64,000 bases of DNA from Megaleporinus macrocephalus (GCA_021613375.1 CM038727.1:3276004-3340003), one strand, 5' to 3'; numbered from the stretch's first letter, positions 49,701 through 61,829 are shown. Made by a program: numbers and translations. The notes: a model not told the origin generated them from the letters alone.

Positions 49701-51862
49701 ACTAACCTCTGTAGCAGTAACAATACACACACACACAGCCGACTCTACACTAACCTCTGTAGCAACAGTAACACTACACACACACAGCCGACTCTACACT
49801 AACCTCTGTAGCAGCAGTAACACTACACACACACAGCCGACTCTACACTAACCTCTGTAGCAGCAGTAACACTACACACACACAGCCGACTCTACACTAA
49901 CCCTCTGTAGCAGTAACACTACACACACACAGCCGACTCTCCACTAACCTCTGTAGCAGTAACACTACACACACACACAGCCGACTCTACACTAACCTCT
50001 GTAGCAACAGTAACACTACACACACACAGCCGACTCTACACTAACCTCTGTAGCAGCAGTAACACTACACCACACACAGCCGACTCTACACTAACCTCTG
50101 TAGCAGTAAACACTACACACACACAGCCGACTTACACTAACCTCTGTAGCAGTAACACTACACACACACACACAGCCGACTCTACACTAACCTCTGTAGC
50201 AGCCAGTAACACTACACCCACACAGCCGACTCTACACTAACCTCTGTAGCAGCAGTAACACTACACACACACAGCCGACTCTAACACTAACCTCTGTAGC
50301 CAGTAACACTACACACACACAGCCGACCTCTACACTACCCTCTGTAGCAGCAACACTACACACACACAGCCGACTCTACACTAACCTCTGTAGCAGCAGT
50401 AACACTACACACACACAGCCAACTCTACACTAACCTCTGTAGCAGTAACACTACACACACACAGCCGACTCTACACTAACCTCTGTAGCAGTAACACTAC
50501 ACACACACAGCCGACTCTACACTAACCTCTGTAGCAGTAACACTACACACACACAGCCGACTCTACACTAACCTCTGTAGCAGTAACACTACACACACAC
50601 AGCCGACTCTCCACTAACCTCTGTAGCAACAGTAACACTACACACACACAGCCGACTCTACACTAACCTCTGTAGCAACAGTAACACTACACACCCCACA
50701 GCCGACTCTACACTAACCTCTGTAGCAGCAGTAACACTACACACACACAGCCGACTCTACACTAACCTCTGTAGCAGTAACACTACACACACACAGCCGA
50801 CTCTACACTAACCTCTGTAGCAGTAACACTACACACACACACAGCCGACTCTACACTAACCTCTGTAGCAGCAGTAACACTACACACACACAGCCGACTC
50901 TACACTAACCTCTGTAGCAGCAGTAACACTACACACACACAGCCGACTCTACACTAACCTCTGTAGCAGTAACACTACACACACACAGCCGACTCTACAC
51001 TAACCTCTGTAGCAGCAACACTACACACACACAGCCGACTCTACACTAACCTCTGTAGCAGCAGTAACACTACACACACACAGCCAACTCTACACTAACC
51101 TCTGTAGCAGTAACACTACACACACACAGCCGACTCTACACTACCCTCTGTAGCAGCAGTAACACTACACACACACAGCCGACTCTACACTAACCTCTGT
51201 AGCAGTAACACTACACACACACAGCCGACTCTACACTAACCTCTGTAGCAGTAACACTACACACACACAGCCGACTCTACACTAACCTCTGTAGCAGCAA
51301 CACTACACACACACAGCCAACTCTACACTAACCTCTGTAGCAGTAACACTACACACACACAGCGACTCTACACTAACCTCTGTAGCAGCAGTAACACTAC
51401 ACACACACAGCCGACTCTACACTAACCTCTGTAGCAGCAGTAACACTACACACACACAGCCGACTCTACACTAACCTCTGTAGCAGTAACACTACACACA
51501 CACAGCCGACTCTACACTAACCTCTGTAGCAGCAACACTACACACACACAGCCAACTCTACACTAACCTCTGTAGCAGTAACACTACACACACACAGCCG
51601 ACTCTACACTAACCTCTGTAGCAGTAACACTACACACACACACAGCCGACTCTACACTAACCTCTGTAGCAACAGTAACACTACACACACACAGCCGACT
51701 CTACACTAACCTCTGTAGCAGCAGTAACACTACACACACACAGCCGACTCTACACTAACCTCTGTAGCAGCAGTAACACTACACACACACAGCCGACTCT
51801 ACACTAACCTCTGTAGCAGTAACACTACACACACACAGCCGACTCTCCACTAACCTCTGTAG
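43753..51862 (-). repeat. 46/49-bp satellite array 2, about 170 copies, opposite orientation to array 1
   Basis: The plus-strand unit is AACCTCTGTAGCAGTAACAC, TACACACACACAGCCGACTC and TACACT, the reverse complement of array 1. The 49-bp form has CAGCAG in place of CAG, and CA-run length varies. Higher-order copies exist: the ordered variants AGCTGACTC, GCAACAGTAAC and TACACAAACCTC occur at about 45340-45450 and again at 47510-47630, an offset of about 2.17 kb. Several stretches (about 45960-46400, 47540-47760, 50040-50340) carry many single-base indels, suggesting consensus error there. Confidence 0.98.
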
Positions 51863-52560
51863 CTGGTGATTTGAGATGCAGCTCGTGTTTGGTTTTGGTT
51901 TCTTGATACATAAACTCTCACTGTTTAAAGTCGGACGCCTGCTTTACACTCTCCTCCATCAGAATGTCCCTACAGCCCATTACGGTGAGTCAGCACAGTC
52001 AAAGCTTCGCCTCCCAACATTCTGACTCTTGGAGTCACCTCCCACATACTAGAGCCAAAGAATCAACTTATTTGGAATCGACTCCCTCAGACTACCAAGT
52101 AGAGTCTAGCCATAAAGCCAACATACAAGAGAAGAATTCACTTCACTGATTAGTCTCTCCTCTATCTTAGATTTTGATCCGTCTTCTTCCTGGACCCAAC
52201 CGCTCACGTCTACCAAAGCCATGTGGAAAAGATGTTGACAGGATGACTTTGCCAGGTGTGTAAACAACGTTGAGGTTTCGATGGAGAGTTAAAGGTGAAA
52301 AGATTAGTCAAAAGGTGTCAAAATAAGAAAAAGACAGGAATGTACTAGTGTAACATGTAGTTATTTCAATAACACAACATACTTCTAAAGGAAAAACAGC
52401 TAAACTGTGTAAGTGTTATGTTTGTAACTGTTCTGGGTTCAGGACACTGTCCCACCATCTGCTTTTAGCTACAGTGCACCAGCGAGCTGGGCTCTACTAC
52501 AGGAAACACTAAAACTTAGCTCACTGTCACTCAATCATTTAAAACTTCTAATATCTAACC
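51863..52560. other. Spacer, nothing recognised
   Basis: Mixed single-copy-looking DNA. The 61-residue frame at 51964-52149 is Ser/His/Gln-rich and has no motif. Confidence 0.3.
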
Positions 52561-53055
52561 ACCCTCAGACAGCCTGTACCCGTTTTACTTAATCTTACTT
52601 ATTCTTAATTTTTTTGTCTTGCTTTATTTTTTTTATTTTATTTTATTTTATTTCATTTTAATATTATTTAATTTCATTTTTATTATTATTATTTTATTAT
52701 TATTATAATATCTTGGATTTTTTTTCTCTTACATTTTAAACTATTTTCTTTTTTTTTCTTATTTCTAATCTCTTACCCTCTTTTTATCTTAATTTCATGC
52801 TAATTCAATCTTAACTTTAACTATTTTTTAAACTATTATTATTATTTCTATGTTTATGTTCACTGTTATTCTTAAATCTTCGTTTAATGTATATTAGTTA
52901 CTTTTTTTCTTAGTTATTTTAATTAATAATGATTACATTTTGTTTTTATTTTCTGTATGTCAATCCCTGTCCATGTAAATGCTCGGTTAAATTGAAAATG
53001 AGGGATGCCCTCAATGCACGTTCGAGCTTAAATAAAGGTTGATTGATTGATTCAT
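52561..53055 (+). mobile_element. Possible 3' end of a non-LTR retrotransposon with GATT tail
   Basis: A T-rich region (52600-52930) is followed by GAAAATGAGGGATGCCCTCA, TTAAATAAAGGTTGATTGAT and TGATTCATTCATTG. The AATAAAGG plus GATT repeats is the form of several fish LINE 3' ends. No reverse transcriptase remnant is visible, and the 5' limit is a guess. Confidence 0.5.
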
Positions 53056-53455
53056 TCATTGACGGTCCAGGAGCATGTTTAAGGTACCACGTTCTGTGGA
53101 CTCGCTGACCCATTCATCCATGTGGAAGAACTGATTTGGATCAGAATCCATCCTTGCAGATCATGTACACCATACATGCTGATTGTCTTCTCTGGGGTGG
53201 ATGGGATCCCTAATTCCCCAGCCTTGAACCCAACTGAGCATCTGTGGGACCACCTGAATGGTGGTGTTGTCTCTATGGATCCTCCTCCACGCTCCCTCCA
53301 GCAGCTGTGGGATGCACTGCAGTCAGCATGATACCTCCAGATACCTGTGACCACCTACCAGGACCTTACTGAGTCTCCCAGACCGTCTAGCTGCTGTCTG
53401 TGCTGCACACGGTGGTCACTCTGACTGTTAACTGGTGGTCATAATAATGTGAATC
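53056..53455 (+). pseudogene. DDE-type transposase remnant, same family as 10760-12300
   Basis: Reads GVDGIPNSPALNPTEHLWDH in one frame, then RSLQQLWDALQSA. Relative to 10760-11081 a deletion joins GGATGGGAT directly to CCCTAATTCC, losing the FQQDD region. The right end TGGTGGTCATAATAATGTGA is intact. Non-functional. Confidence 0.78.
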
Positions 53456-54480
53456 TACTATGTGTATATATGCAGGAAGACCAGTTTAAGGTTTTCAAGG
53501 CTGTATATGGCTTGTATGGGCTCCAAAGCCAAACACACCCCAAATTTGAATGTCTGTTATTGAAGAAATGATATGACGTCTGGTGTTTGGGGGGCTCTGT
53601 TTGCTGACGTGGCTTCATGACTGAGCATCTTCTTTCTGCATGCAGGCACATTTCTAGTCCTGACGCAGCTTCTTAGCTGAAACACAGTAAATCTTATCGA
53701 GGTGCACCTGCTCTTGTAGGCACATCTGGCCCTCAGCGGCTCCCAAACTCGGATCCAGAGGGACCACAGCACTGCACGGTTTAGCATTTTACTCTCCATA
53801 ACTCACCTGAGCTTGGAGAAGCGGCACTGAGGTACTGAAATCTTAAAACTCCAACACATGTTCACCCAAACATCTCTCCCGGACCTCCTTATCGCTCCTC
53901 ATCCTCCTCGCTCCTAATACAGACACACACTCTCTTCCTCTTTCAGGGCAACGTGTTGCGCAGCAGGACCTCCACTCCGCTTGCTCAAGGCTACTATGTT
54001 ATCTCTCCGCAGCCTCTCTCTCTCTCTTTTTTTAATCTGTTCTTTCTCGAGCGTTTCGTATCGCCGAGCCGTCTGCAGCCGCGGGCGTTCTCTCCGCTAC
54101 AACGCACCTGCATCTCAGGCCAGCTCACGTTTCTAGGCCCCCCTCTGGCTTCCCACGTTTGATCAGTGGATGCGAACTGGCCTTATGAATTTTTATAAAC
54201 AAGCACTCGTTAACAGGGGCCAATGCCAGATGGCGGCGCCGGCGCCGGCTGCAGAGCTCCACCTCGGAAAACTCGGCGTGGGACGATCATTGATTTAGTG
54301 AGCTCGCGCACACACACGGGACCGGCCAAGCGTGCTAGCCGCGTCTGGTCCGATTACGATGCTGCTTACGTTAAAATATTTCCACACCTTAGTCGGTCTG
54401 GACCCCGGGGGGGAGATTAGGCCCCACCTTTTCACCCCCCGAGTGTATAAGCTGCATTTTATAAGCTTTGTTTTATAAGC
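53456..54480. other. Gene-free block, candidate conserved non-coding DNA
   Basis: 53464-53810 and 54140-54400 are non-repetitive and balanced to GC-rich, with words such as GGCCTTATGAATTTTTATAA and GGGACGATCATTGATTTAGT. Short overlapping frames on both strands show no domain. It has the look of conserved regulatory DNA. Confidence 0.35.
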
Positions 54481-54633
54481 TGTGAATTTATTGAGGCACA
54501 GTTGGTTTAGCATCGACTCTGGAATACAGGTGGTGGGTCAGCGCTGCTCTCTGAGGCTGTGTTTACATAACAAACCTCTTTATTTAATTCAGATTTCTGT
54601 TCTCAGATCAGATTTAACTAACCTTCACATTCA

Positions 54634-55640
54634 TCACCGCTGTTCCTCTCCTCCACTGACCATCACTGCTGTTCCCCTCTTCCACTGACCATCACCGCTG
54701 TTCCTCTTCTCCACTGACCATCACTGCTGTTCCTCTCCTCCACTGACCATCACTGCTGTTCCCCTCTTCCACTGACCATCACTGCTCTTCCTCTCCTCCA
54801 CTGACTGACCATCACTGCTGTTCCTCTCCTCCACTGACTGACCATCACTACTGTTCCTCTCCTCCACTGACCATCACTGCTGTTCCTCTCCTCCACTGAC
54901 CATCACTGCTGTTCCCCTCTTCCACTGACCATCACTGCTGTTCCTCTCCTCCACTGACTGACCATCACTGCTGTTCCTCTCCTCCACTGACTGACCATCA
55001 CTGCTGTTCCTCTCCTCCACTAACCAGCACTACTGTTCCTCTCCTCCACTGACCATCACTGCTGTTCCTTTCCTCCACTGACTGACCATCACTGCTGTTC
55101 CTCTCTTCCACTGACTGACCATCACTGCTGTTCCTCTCCTCCACTGACTGACCATCACTGCTGTTCCTCTCCTCCACTAACCATCACTACTGTTCCTCTC
55201 CTCCACTGACCATCACTGCTGTTCCTCTCCTCCACTGACCATCACTGCTGTTCCTCTTCTCCTCCACTGACTGACCATCACTGCTGTTCCTCTCCTCCAC
55301 TGACCGTCACTGCTGTTCCTCTCCTCCACTGACCATCACTGCTGTTCCTCTCCTCCACTGACCATCACTGCTGTTCCTCTCCTCCACTGACTGACCATCA
55401 CTGCTATTCCTCTCCTCCAATGTCTGACCGCCACTGCTGTTCCTCTCCTCCACTGACCAGCACTACTGTTCCTCTCCTCCACTGACCATCACTGCTGTTC
55501 CTCTCCTCCACTGACCATCACTGCTGTTCCTCTCCTCCACTGACTGACCATCACTGCTGTTCCTCTCTTCCACTGACTGACCATCACTGCTGTTCCTCTC
55601 TTCCACTGACTGACCATCACTGCTGTTCCTCTCCTCCGCA
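54634..55640. repeat. 29/33-bp tandem array, about 33 copies
   Basis: The unit is TGACCATCACTGCTGTTCCT then CTCCTCCAC. A 33-bp form has an extra TGAC (CCACTGACTGACC). Variants are CTCCTCCAC/CTCTTCCAC and CTGCTG/CTACTG. The minus-strand frame 55463-55738 is a repeat artefact at its C-terminal end. Confidence 0.95.
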
Positions 55641-56880
55641 GCCCCCTCAACCATGTCACTCCTCCCTTTCCCTTTCTCCATCTTATTCCATTCCCATCCA
55701 GAGCTCCGGTATCTGCTGTCCGTCCTTCTCCGCCTCACTGGACGGCGTTGGCGGTGATTCAGCTCGTCGGCTGCCGCATCGTCCAGAACCCTGTTGCCTG
55801 TGTGACCGCGCGCCCCCTTCTCAGCGAATCAGCTCCTGATTTGCGCCGAGTCACTTGTTTGCTGTGAGCCAATGTATGCATTAAATCCTGCCGGCGTTAT
55901 AATTGAAACCTGATTCATTTTCGGTGTTGGCCCGGCGGAGAGCCGAGAGAGGGAACATTCCGCATCCTCGCTCGGGAAAGTGTGAGAACTGCGTGGCCCG
56001 TGTTCCGGGCGGCCTGCGGTCAGGGATAAATCAGGAGATTTGTCAGGTTATGTAAAAGGAACGGAGGGAAAAAATCAATATGCGCATTTACTCACTGATG
56101 CATTACGCTCCGGCGGAACCGTACGCAGTACGGCGGATTTCTGTAGACGGACACTATTTCGTGCCGCCGCAGCCATAAAGAGCCGCAGTGTGACGGGAAA
56201 TGTGTGCGGCTGTTCAAATAAGTCGCTGCTTCTCCCCACAAATAAGTGAGCTGATGCTTGTAAGCACAGCACAAAGGAATTACATCATCGGCCGCCACCT
56301 TCCCGCACGGCGGCCTCTCTGAATTAGTTCCACTGGACGACCCATGGAAGTTTTTCCCGGCAAACTTTTCCGCCTCTGAAGTGGCTTGTTAAACACAGGC
56401 CTAACCGTATTTAACCAGCCATGCAGAGCGGCTAGCTTAATTGGCCTGGGCGAGAAAAATCAAGGCTACTGTTTCAGCGGCGCAGGAATTGCAGGGCTAA
56501 TAGTAATGAGCGGCTTGCGGCGCATAACTGAACGCTTGCTTTGTGCGTGTTGATGCCTGTTGATTACACATGCGCGCTTTCCTTCTAATAACAGTCATCG
56601 TGATGGACGTCAACCCCTGGCAGGTCCGTCGCTATAGACGCAGCAAGACAGCATAATTATGAGGCATGGCGGTAATTATTTCTGAGATATTTACCATCAG
56701 GACAGCATTAATCTAATCAGATATTGACAACACAGTCGCAGAAGTCTTAGGCCTGCCAAGAAAAAAATCACAGAGAGCTACTTATCTCAGCATGTTCTTG
56801 CTTGTAAAAACACTTAAATGGTGGAATAAACACAAATATATATGAATAATGTATAAAAAGAAGCCGGTTAGAATAATAAC
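55641..56880. other. Gene-free block, the strongest-looking conserved non-coding candidate
   Basis: About 55740-56750 is non-repetitive and rich in CpG and AT-core words (TTAAATCCTGCCGGCGTTAT, GGGCTAATAGTAATGAGCGG, GGCGGTAATTATTTCTGAGA, GGACAGCATTAATCTAATCA). Overlapping frames on both strands at 56040-56298 show it is not obviously coding. I judge it likely to be conserved regulatory DNA, without alignment. Confidence 0.4.
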
Positions 56881-57194
56881 CATAAAAATATGGTTTACTG
56901 GGCTTTATGGATTCTGTTTGGATGTTTTTTCAGTTTTTCCTTCTCGTTTGTGTTCAGTGTGTGTCTGTGATAAACAGTCAGGCAGTCCTGAACAGCGTCC
57001 ACCTTAAAAACAACAGGTAGATAAAACGTGATGATTTTGGTGGTGCGGTAGTTGCGGAGCAGCTCCTGTGCTAACTGTATGACTCCCCTCTGATATCGCC
57101 AGTGCATTAGTCAGGAGAATTCCTGGAGGGCCTTTAGCGATTTGGCCCACTAACTGTGAGCTACTTAATATAATCAGGTATATAAGCTACAAAT
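56881..57194. other. Spacer starting with a duplicated segment
   Basis: 56895-56975 (GGCTTTATGGATTCTGTTTG, CAGTGTGTGTCTGTGATAAA) is repeated at about 58742-58825 with few differences. In both places an AATACCCAAC array follows, at once at 58826 and after about 220 bp here. Confidence 0.7.
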
Positions 57195-57712
57195 ATAAGC
57201 AATACACAGCAATACCCAACAATAACCAGTAACACCTAGTAATACCTAGTAATACCTAGTAATACCTAGCAAAACCCAGAAATATCCAGGAACAACCAGC
57301 AATACCCAGCAATGCAGAGCAATACCCAGCAATACCCAACAATACCCAACAATACCCAACAATAACCAGCAGTACTCAACAATACCCAACAATACCCGGC
57401 AATACCCAACAATAACCAGCAATACCCAACAATACCCAACAATACCCGGCAATACCCAACAATAACCAGCAATACCCAACAATACCCAACAATACCCAGC
57501 AATACCCAACAATAACCAGCAATACCCAACAATACCCAACAATACCCAACAATACCCGGCAATACCCAACAATACCCAACAATACCCAACAATACCCAAC
57601 AATACCCGGCAATACCCAACAATAACCAGCAATACCCAACAATACCCAACAATACCCGGCAATACCCAACAATACCCGGCAATACCCAACAATACCCGGC
57701 AATACCCAACAA
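57195..57712. repeat. 10-bp AATACCCAAC array 1
   Basis: Units are AATACCCAAC, AATAACCAGC and AATACCCGGC. On the minus strand they give Gly-Tyr-Cys-Trp-Val-Leu-rich frames up to 168 codons, which are artefacts. Confidence 0.95.
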
Positions 57713-58204
57713 GTAGAAGATAAAAGTTAAATACATTATAAGTGTAAAACATTTCAAAAAGTACTTAGACTAGTGTTCACTTAAGTCTTTCATCAGGTGA
57801 TGGTCTTCATTCTGTGCTTGTATCATGAAAGCTGGAAGGTCAAGCTGAGCAGTACTTGAAGCTCAAGGTCTTGTGGTGAAGACTGACACTTGACCACTGC
57901 CATAAGGAGGGAGGGGGTCCATTCATGTCTTTGTAGGCATCAGAGGTTTAGATCTGAGTGAAGGAAGCTCAGCAGGGGAGTGACATGAGTGAACTTGAGA
58001 AGATTGAAGACGAGTCATGCTGCTGCATTCTGGATCAGCTGAAGGTCCTGATGGCCCACAGAGAATATGCCTTTGCCTACGATGATTAGATTTAGGTTTA
58101 AGTTTGCTTTGATGCTACTCCTCATATCTGTACATCTCAGTTTTGTATCAGTTTTGAAGTGCTGGAGTATGTGGGATGGTGACTGTGCTGCTGTTAAAAA
58201 TAGG
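57713..58204. other. Spacer, possible degraded retroelement at 57890-58195
   Basis: Words such as GAGTGAACTTGAGAAGATTG and CATTCTGGATCAGCTGAAGG recall an interspersed fish sequence, but I cannot name it. No gene. Confidence 0.3.
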
Positions 58205-58741
58205 TTATAGGGTCCCACTTCATATTAATTGTAGTTACACATGAATAACACATGTAACACCAATGTAACTACTAGTGATGTAGTCCCTGTTACAGATGGA
58301 ATACTGTAGTACAGCTAATAGGATTACACATATTACACACATATGGACTACAGTATTACTTTCTGCCTCATGTACTTACATAAGGGTATCGTTATAGTTA
58401 TAACATGCTATATTCTATACTTACTTTATACATAATAGTTTAAAATTCAAAATGAGTTCAAAACTCATTGCAATATCACAGCATTAGCTAAGTAAATTTT
58501 AGCTAAATATTAGAAAAACTGGAATTTCCAGTCCAAATACTATCTTAATGTGAGTATTAACACACTTTTTTGGGAAAAAAATTGGAAAAACTGCTGTTCA
58601 CGTCATATAAAGTTACTTGTATGTTATTACCAATGTGTAATAACATAGGAGATGATAATATGGTGCTAACTATCAAGATACTCTCATGTAATTACATGCA
58701 AATATGTGTAATATGTGTAATTACATAAGCTGCACTGCTGT
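58205..58741. mobile_element. Possible MITE with GGGTCCCACTT-type left end
   Basis: GGGTCCCACTTCATATTAAT followed by GTAGTTACACATG, TTACACATATTACAC and TGTAATTACATGCA words is typical of an AT-rich short DNA element. No matching right end was identified. Confidence 0.35.
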
Positions 58742-58825
58742 ATGGCTTTATGGATTCTGTTTGGATGTTTTTTTCAGTTTTTCCCTCTTGTTTCTGTTCA
58801 GTGTGTGTCTCTGATAAACAGTGAT
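58742..58825. repeat. Copy of the 56895-56975 segment
   Basis: About 84 bp nearly identical to the earlier copy, directly adjoining the second AATACCC array. Confidence 0.75.
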
Positions 58826-59444
58826 AAACACCCAGCAATACCCAACAATATCCATCAATACCCAAAAATACCCAGCATTACCCATTAATGCCATGCAATA
58901 CCGTCAATGCCCAGCTATACCCAGGAATACCTAGCAAATACACAACAATACACAGCAAATATCCAGCAATACCTAGCAATACCCAAAAATACCCAACAAT
59001 ACCCAACAAAACCCAGCATAACTCAACAATACCCAACAATACCCAGCAATATCCAGCAATACTCAAAAATACCCAGCAATACCCATTTATACCCAACAAA
59101 ACCCAGCATAACGCGACAATACCCGACAATACCCAGCAATACCCAACAATACCCAACAATACCCAGCAATACCCAACAATACCCAACAATACCCAACAAT
59201 ATCCAGCAATACCCAACAATACTCAAAAATACTCAGCAATACCAAACAATACCCAGCAATATCCAGCAATACCCAACAATACTCAAAAATACTCAGCAAT
59301 ACCCAACAATACCCAGCAATATCCAGCAATACCCAACAATACCCAGCAATATCCAGCAACACCCAACAATACTCAAAAATACCCAGCAATACCCAATAAA
59401 ACCCAGCATAACGCAACAATACCCAACAATACCCAGCAATACCC
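58826..59444. repeat. 10-bp AATACCCAAC array 2, more diverged
   Basis: Same units as array 1, with more variants (AATATCCAGC, AATACTCAAA, AAAACCCAGCATAACGC). Frames on both strands are open for over 100 codons. The 306-residue plus-strand frame (58888-59808) starts in this array and is an artefact. Confidence 0.93.
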
Positions 59445-60495
59445 TAGTTCTCAGATAAGGACTACTCTCATGGCCGTACGCAGGGTTTTAAACATATCCT
59501 GGTCCAAAAACTTGGAAGGAGGGGTTCTGGGAATGCCTAGAGCTGTGGCACTGGTCAACCTCAGGGTTGTGATGTTGGTTCAACCAGTTGGTCCTTCATG
59601 GTCTAGCAACTGTAACTATAACTGTATTCCATCATTTCTCAAACTGAAGACGGTGAAGGAGATGATGAGCATTTCAAGAAAAAGAAAGGTATTCACTTAT
59701 GCCAGGAAAACTCATTCCCAACCATCATTCCCGAACAATATCTGGTCTACACCAGTCTTTAAAATGACTGCACTTGCCTCCAGCTGCTTTCAGATGCCGA
59801 TGTTTTGACGTTCCCCTCCTCAATCCCCAGGATGTGTGGAGGTATCAACGATCCTAGAGCTGGGCCGTGAACGGGGCCTACGCCAAAGATTCCAAATCAT
59901 CCTCCTTCACTCCTACATAATTCATTCATTCATTGCTCATTCCTACCAATCGCTGGCCTACACAAGTCTTTGAAATCACTCTTCTTTCCGTCCAGCTGCT
60001 TTCAGGTGCAGATATTTTGACATTCCTCTACTTCCTCACCACCACCACTAGTTTGGCTCTGCCCAGTTGTCGTGGGGGTGGGCCCGGCCTTGCTGTCCTG
60101 ATATGCAGAGATCCTGTTCCAAGGACCTGGACAGAAGATGGAACTTATACCAAAGAATCCTTTAGTTCCACTTGTTCACATTTCTCATTTATTTCCATCA
60201 TCATCCTTCACTCCTGCCTGCTGTCTTTCTGGCAGAACTGCTAAACCAAACATTTGGTAGCCACTGAAGCATCAGTGCTGCTATGGTGACTGAGTTAGCA
60301 GCCAGCTAGCATGGGACCGCCGAATACAAGGGTCACCCCCGAGCACAAACTGAGCACAATACCATGTAGCTCTTTGTTCACATGTCAGTTCTTCTTGGTT
60401 CCAATGCGTGAATTACGTGATGCTATGAAAACAGAATCCACCGCATGCTTACAAATACTGAGACCTGACGTTGCAATTCACATTATACACAGTGG
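59445..60495. repeat. Unassigned block with an internal direct duplication
   Basis: 59720-59815 (ATCTGGTCTACACCAGTCTT, CCAGCTGCTTTCAGATGC) is repeated at about 59935-60030 (ATCGCTGGCCTACACAAGTC, CCAGCTGCTTTCAGGTGC). The similarity continues further on (ACGCCAAAGATTCC against TACCAAAGAATCC, and CATCATCCTTCACTCCTGC), so the repeat unit is over 200 bp. The parent element is unknown. Confidence 0.55.
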
Positions 60496-60793
60496 ATTCA
60501 CATTATTATGGCCAGCTAACATCCAGAGCGATCACTGTGTGCAGCACGGACAGCAGCTAGACGGACTGAGAGACCCAATAAGGTCCTGGTAGGTGGTCAC
60601 AGGTATCTGGAGGTATCATGCTGACTGCAATGCATCCCACAGCTGCTGGAGGGAGTGTGGAGGAGGATCCATAGAGCCAACACCACCATCCAGGTGGTCC
60701 CACAGATGCACAATTGGGTTCAAGTCTGTGGAATTAGGGGTCCAGGGTAGTACTTGGAAGTCTTAGTCAGCTCTCCAACCAGTGTGGGACATT
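60496..60793 (-). pseudogene. Tc1-like element, part 1 (same family as 10760-12300), split by a LINE
   Basis: Starts with the terminal sequence TTCACATTATTATGGCCAGC. It contains the complement of the transposase C-terminal region (SPDLNPTE counterpart near 60710-60740) and stops at AGTGTGGGACATT. The rest follows at 61325. The two ends are inverted copies of a word like CATTATTATGACCAC, giving the element a length of about 0.48 kb without the insert. Confidence 0.8.
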
Positions 60794-61324
60794 CCGCAGA
60801 GCCAGTGATGTTGTGGGTGGAGCTGGACTCACTGACGGCAGTGTCTGAGAGGAGGATGCTGTCTAAACTGCAGGAGGACAGCTCCCACCCTCTTTATCAC
60901 ACAGTGATGAGACGCAGGAGCACATTCAGTTCAAGACTCATTCAGACAAAATGCACTACAGAACGCCACAGGAGGTCATTCCTACCATCAGACTTTATAA
61001 CTCCTCTCTTACTGTACGACACCTCTCACATGTACAGTGATACCAGTAGAACAATAATTTAATTATGTATGTAAGAACTCAAATGTGCAATAACTTTCCT
61101 ACCTCTAAACTCTTACTGCTGTATACAGTATATCTGTACTTAATATTATAGACACAGTCACTTTACATTTTATTATTCTATTGTAATATAAGACTTATAT
61201 ATGTGTACATATGACAAATTTCTTTTATGTTGTAAATTATTATTAGAGTGTTTATTCTTCTTCTGCTACTGTAAAAACTGCAATTTCCCCCTGGGATCAA
61301 TAAAGTATTTCTGATTCTGATTCT
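60794..61324 (+). mobile_element. 5'-truncated LINE 3' end inserted in the Tc1-like element
   Basis: A short frame reads RRRSTFSSRLIQTKCTTERH then RRSFLPS, after which a frame change gives TIRLYNSSL. This resembles the last residues of ORF2 in CR1/L2-like or related fish LINEs. It is followed by an AT-rich 3' UTR and GATCAATAAAGTATTTCTGA then TTCTGATTCT, a CTGATT-repeat tail. The lineage name is uncertain. Its insertion splits the host between GGGACATT and AGTCGTGTGACG. Confidence 0.78.
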
Positions 61325-61512
61325 AGTCGTGTGACGTGTTGAATCATCTTGCTGGAAGATCCCATCCACCCCAGAGAAGACCAAATTGGTTGAGAGGGTC
61401 TTCCACATGGATGAGTGGGTCCACAGAGGGTCACCAAAACATTCCCAAGACCAGAACGCTGCCATCTTCAGGCTGCAGACGTGCAAAGTAGGAAGTGGTC
61501 ATAATAATGAAC
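61325..61512 (-). pseudogene. Tc1-like element, part 2
   Basis: Resumes with GTGTGACGTGTTGAATCATC then TTGCTGGAAGATCC (complement of the FQQDD region). It ends in GTGGTCATAATAATGAAC, the inverted counterpart of the terminus at 60496. Confidence 0.8.
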
Positions 61513-61581
61513 TAATATCAAGACCACATGCTTTAAGAGTCTATAGGTTAATTGAAAACTGGCACCAGTTCTACAGACTCA

Positions 61582-61643
61582 GAAACTGATCAAACCCTGT
61601 TTGACTTTAAATCTGACTCAGATTATCAGACAGATTTTCTGTC

Positions 61644-61683
<40 letters not shown>

Positions 61684-61792
61684 TACATGAATCTAATCTA
61701 CATAAACATGATTATATTAATATATTTAGAAACACTGATCAAACCCTGTTTGACTTTAAATCTGACTCAGATTATCAGACAGATTTTCTGTC

Positions 61793-61829
<37 letters not shown>

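Noticed and set aside
57246..57752. 168-residue minus-strand Gly/Tyr/Cys/Trp-rich frame
   Set aside because: Pure AATACCCAAC array translation; two further frames on the same strand are open too.
58888..59808. 306-residue plus-strand frame
   Set aside because: Its first two thirds are the AATACCC array; the remainder has no recognisable motif and includes a Tyr/Asn-poor chance extension.
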